The notes beneath the pieces are model-generated. The model had not been told where the DNA came from. It worked only from the letters and a program-made list of their open reading frames with translations, and made no database searches. This document shows positions 6,544 through 8,791 of a stretch of DNA of 8,791 nt, one piece after another. Both the position numbers and the translations under genes were made by a program. How positions within the stretch are numbered: the stretch's first letter is position 1; each line of letters opens with the position of its first letter. The stretch is taken from assembly GCA_016929305.1 (NCBI GenBank), contig JAFGJC010000463.1, positions 1-8,791 on the forward strand. Reading direction: 5' to 3'. This stretch comes from a candidate division CSSED10-310 bacterium. GTDB lineage: Bacteria; CSSED10-310; JAFGJC01.

Positions 6544-8130
6544 ATGAAACCCAAAAAAAAGATTCTCCAGACAACTCGTAGAATTTCTCAATTTATTTTT
6601 CTGTTTATTTTTCTGTTTTTATTTCGGAAAACGGATTACACGGGAACGGATGAACTCGAATATGCCGTCAATATCATTTTCCGTATCGATCCCCTGGTGT
6701 CATCTGCCGTGATCCTGGCCGAAAAAACGTTCATTTACTTTCTGTTGCCCTCAATTATCACCATTTTGCTGACCGTCGTGTTCGGTCGCTTTTTCTGTAA
6801 CTGGATATGTCCTCTTGGAACACTGCTGGATGGAAGTCGTTTGTTTTTCAAGGCATCCGACTCCCATGAATATAAATCATTGAAAAAAGTAAAATATGTT
6901 TTATTGATCACAATTTTAGCGACGGCCGTCATGTCTGTTCCCCTCGTTGGATATTTCGACCCATTTTCTATTCTCGTTCGTGGAATGACCCTGTCCATAG
7001 ATCCGGCGTTGAAAACAACTGTATCCAAACCCTTTGATGCGATTTATCTGAATGCTCCCGAATGGATTAGCAATTATTCTGAACCGGTTTACGGTATATT
7101 GAGAGCAACAGTTTTGCCGTACAGACGTTCAATCACCACATTGGGATTAACCTCTTTTTTGATTTTATTTGTGATTTTTGCCTTAGAAAAATTACAAAGA
7201 CGTTTCTGGTGTCGAAATATCTGTCCACTCGGAGCTATGCTGGCTGTTGTATCTAAAGTGTCCTTACTAAGAGGTCATTCGCAAGGTGCCTGCTCGTCTT
7301 GTGGTTTATGCCGGAAAATATGCCGAATGGGTGCAATCGATGATGGCAATCGGATATCACCCGAAGCTTGCACATTATGCATGGATTGCGCAGCTGTATG
7401 CCCTATGGGGAAAATCCGGTTCGCGTTCTCCCGCCCCAAAGAGGTGCATGCACCTGAAGGTATAAGCAGAAGAGCGTTCATCGGAACAGCATTAACAGGA
7501 TTATTGGTGCCAACGGTATTTTCTAATCGAGCAGTCAAGCATTTCCCAAATCCGTATCTTATCAGACCACCCGGTTCTCTGCCCGAGCAAGCTTTTCTGG
7601 ATAGATGTGTTCGTTGCGGTGAATGCATGAAAGTATGTATTGGGAATGCATTACATCCTTCATTTTTGGATTCAGGTATAGAAGGAATGTTCAGTCCGAA
7701 ACTGATACCTCGTATCGGATATTGCGAATTTTCCTGTACTCTCTGTGGTCAGGTTTGTCCGACGGGAGCAATCAGAGTGCTGTCAGTGGAAGAAAAAAAG
7801 AAAACAGTTATAGGAAAGGCGTATTTTGACGAGAACCGTTGTCTTCCCTACGCACGCTCCCTGCCATGTATTGTCTGCGAAGAGCATTGTCCAACCCCAG
7901 ATAAAGCCATTAAATTCAGGGAAATCGCTGTTATTAATGAGGTCGGAGAATCTGTGATAATCAAACAACCCTATGTTGTTCATGAATTGTGTATTGGATG
8001 CGGAATATGTGAAACGAAATGCCCCATTCCTGGGTTTTCCGCGATTCGAGTTACCAGTGAAGATGAAAGCAGGCATCAGGATAATGTTCAGCGAGTGGAT
8101 TCTGATGAAACCTCGGGACCCTACAGTTAA
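6544..8130 (+). CDS. NapH-NapG-like fusion: membrane polyferredoxin with internal twin-arginine segment
   Basis: This is a 528-residue protein in two parts. Residues 1-295 resemble NapH: about four membrane segments (14-29, 62-81, 117-137, 198-215), two CxxxCP motifs (C85-C89, C223-C227), then two ferredoxin motifs (C250, 253, 256, 260 and C276, 279, 282, 286). Residues 345-500 resemble NapG with four cluster motifs: C355/358/361/365, C394/398/401/405, C433/442/445/449 (wide first gap) and C483/486/489/493. Between them SRRAFIGTALTGLLVPTVF (308-326) looks like a Tat signal-anchor, just as NapG begins with one. In nitrate reductase systems NapH takes electrons from quinol and NapG passes them to a periplasmic acceptor, so electron transfer across or along the membrane is expected; no nitrate reductase is present here. 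It follows the Tat-exported DUF362 gene by 8 bp. There is no clear Shine-Dalgarno before the ATG, so translation may be coupled to that gene. Confidence 0.9.
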   Translation: MKPKKKILQTTRRISQFIFLFIFLFLFRKTDYTGTDELEYAVNIIFRIDPLVSSAVILAEKTFIYFLLPSIITILLTVVFGRFFCNWICPLGTLLDGSRLFFKASDSHEYKSLKKVKYVLLITILATAVMSVPLVGYFDPFSILVRGMTLSIDPALKTTVSKPFDAIYLNAPEWISNYSEPVYGILRATVLPYRRSITTLGLTSFLILFVIFALEKLQRRFWCRNICPLGAMLAVVSKVSLLRGHSQGACSSCGLCRKICRMGAIDDGNRISPEACTLCMDCAAVCPMGKIRFAFSRPKEVHAPEGISRRAFIGTALTGLLVPTVFSNRAVKHFPNPYLIRPPGSLPEQAFLDRCVRCGECMKVCIGNALHPSFLDSGIEGMFSPKLIPRIGYCEFSCTLCGQVCPTGAIRVLSVEEKKKTVIGKAYFDENRCLPYARSLPCIVCEEHCPTPDKAIKFREIAVINEVGESVIIKQPYVVHELCIGCGICETKCPIPGFSAIRVTSEDESRHQDNVQRVDSDETSGPYS

Positions 8131-8143
8131 AAACACTGGGAAT

Positions 8144-8170
8144 TTTTCAAAAAATATTGCAGTATATAAT
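8144..8170 (+). promoter_or_regulatory. Candidate promoter for the 3' membrane-protein gene
   Basis: A perfect TATAAT (8165-8170) lies in the 113-bp gap after the iron-sulfur gene. The best -35 is TTTTCA (8144-8149), four of six matches, with a short 15-bp spacer, so the -10 carries most of the case. A start near 8177 would give a leader of about 65 nt. No terminator hairpin is seen after 8130, so read-through from the upstream pair is also possible. Confidence 0.35.
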
Positions 8171-8230
8171 GTGTATGCATAGATAGCTTAGATCTTCGAC
8201 GTAAATTACAGAGCTTCTTTAATTGGTATT

Positions 8231-8236
8231 GAGGAG
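8231..8236 (+). promoter_or_regulatory. Ribosome binding site fixing the start at 8244
   Basis: GAGGAG sits 7 nt before the ATG at 8244-8246. It lies inside the stretch that would be coding if the in-frame TTG at 8223-8225 were used, which argues against that upstream start. Confidence 0.75.
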
Positions 8237-8243
8237 TCTAGTT

Positions 8244-8753
8244 ATGAATCAGCAATATAATATTCAATCGCAATGGCAAGCCCGCAAAGAGTACCCTTTG
8301 TTCAGCAAAATTATTTTCAGTATTGATATCGGTTTGTCGTCACTACGATTGCCGCTAGCTTTTCTTTCAATTATAGGATACATGGCAATGGAGGCGAATG
8401 ATCCCATCAGAGGAACGGCTGTTTTTGAAATTATCACCGGTTTTTTGATATTCGCAGCAGGATTAACCGCGAATATTTTATGCCTGTTACGCAAGTATAT
8501 TGGGATAACTCTGGGATATATCAACGTCGGTGTCACGATTTTATCCATGATTGTCGGTATTTGGCAAATCACTATTATGCACGACGCTGTAAGACCGGGA
8601 TCTGCTGAAAGTTTCGGATTCTTGATCGGTGTGATTGCATCGATCACTATTCGCTTAGGGATTCTGGGTCTTTATATCGCCGCTTTGATATTATTCAAAA
8701 AATTCATGGATTCTCAGAAATCTACGTTGCCCCAAGCCATGCAATATCATTGA
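8244..8753 (+). CDS. Hypothetical four-helix membrane protein
   Basis: I do not recognise this 169-residue protein. A soluble N-terminal stretch of about 22 residues, rich in Gln, is followed by four hydrophobic segments at roughly 23-47, 58-82, 86-111 and 125-152. A short polar C-terminal tail rich in Gln, Lys and Ser follows. Segments 2 and 3 are joined by a tight turn (LLRKYIG, 81-87). Segments 3 and 4 are joined by a charged loop (HDAVRPGSAES, 113-123). The layout resembles small membrane proteins of unknown function that often accompany uncharacterised operons; no catalytic motif, cysteine pair or metal-binding cluster is visible. It has its own candidate promoter and lies 113 bp after the iron-sulfur gene, so a link to that module is possible but unsupported. 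The clear ribosome site and intact frame make it a real gene. Confidence 0.75.
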   Translation: MNQQYNIQSQWQARKEYPLFSKIIFSIDIGLSSLRLPLAFLSIIGYMAMEANDPIRGTAVFEIITGFLIFAAGLTANILCLLRKYIGITLGYINVGVTILSMIVGIWQITIMHDAVRPGSAESFGFLIGVIASITIRLGILGLYIAALILFKKFMDSQKSTLPQAMQYH

Positions 8754-8791
8754 TGGCATTCAATCGATATATGTTTGGGTTTCGCTCTCCA

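Overview
The window is a compact piece of bacterial chromosome with short intergenic gaps. Moderate G+C, sigma70-like promoters (TTGACA/TATAAT type), GGAGG-type ribosome sites, a twin-arginine (Tat) substrate and a NapH/NapG-like iron-sulfur protein together suggest a bacterium with anaerobic or respiratory redox metabolism. The exported parts point to a periplasm, so probably a Gram-negative cell. I cannot name a phylum from the sequence. I see no tRNA, rRNA, CRISPR array, transposase or other mobile-element mark.

Left half, minus strand: three tightly spaced genes read right to left. They are a TldD-type metallopeptidase subunit (2471-3865), its PmbA/TldE-type partner (1132-2442), and a circularly permuted ATP-grasp ligase related to glutathionylspermidine synthases (1-1113, running off the left edge). 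The gaps are 28 and 18 bp, each gene has its own ribosome site, and a good promoter lies in front of tldD (TTGACT, 17 bp, TAGAAT). A two-subunit peptidase made with an amide or peptide ligase is the most intriguing system here. It looks like a make-and-cut pair for an unidentified peptide or conjugate. The ligase is easily missed because its reading frame has no stop inside the window.

Middle: a YitT-family membrane protein (3976-4854, minus) is transcribed divergently from a small HIT-family nucleotide hydrolase or transferase (5043-5429, plus). The 188-bp gap holds a strong candidate promoter for the YitT-like gene, followed by a 7-bp-armed inverted repeat in its presumed leader.

Right half, plus strand: a Tat-signal DUF362 protein (5618-6535) is followed after 8 bp by a 528-residue membrane iron-sulfur protein (6544-8130). 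The latter fuses a NapH-like quinol-oxidising membrane part to a NapG-like multi-cluster ferredoxin, with a twin-arginine segment between them. Together they look like a membrane-to-periplasm electron-transfer module whose final acceptor is unknown. The last gene (8244-8753) encodes an unrecognised protein with about four membrane segments, preceded by a perfect TATAAT and a clear ribosome site. The final 38 bases hold nothing I can identify.

Three frames open with a TTG or upstream ATG that is probably not the real start. I moved those starts to ATG codons with good ribosome sites or a Tat signal: 4854 on the minus strand, and 5618 and 8244 on the plus strand.
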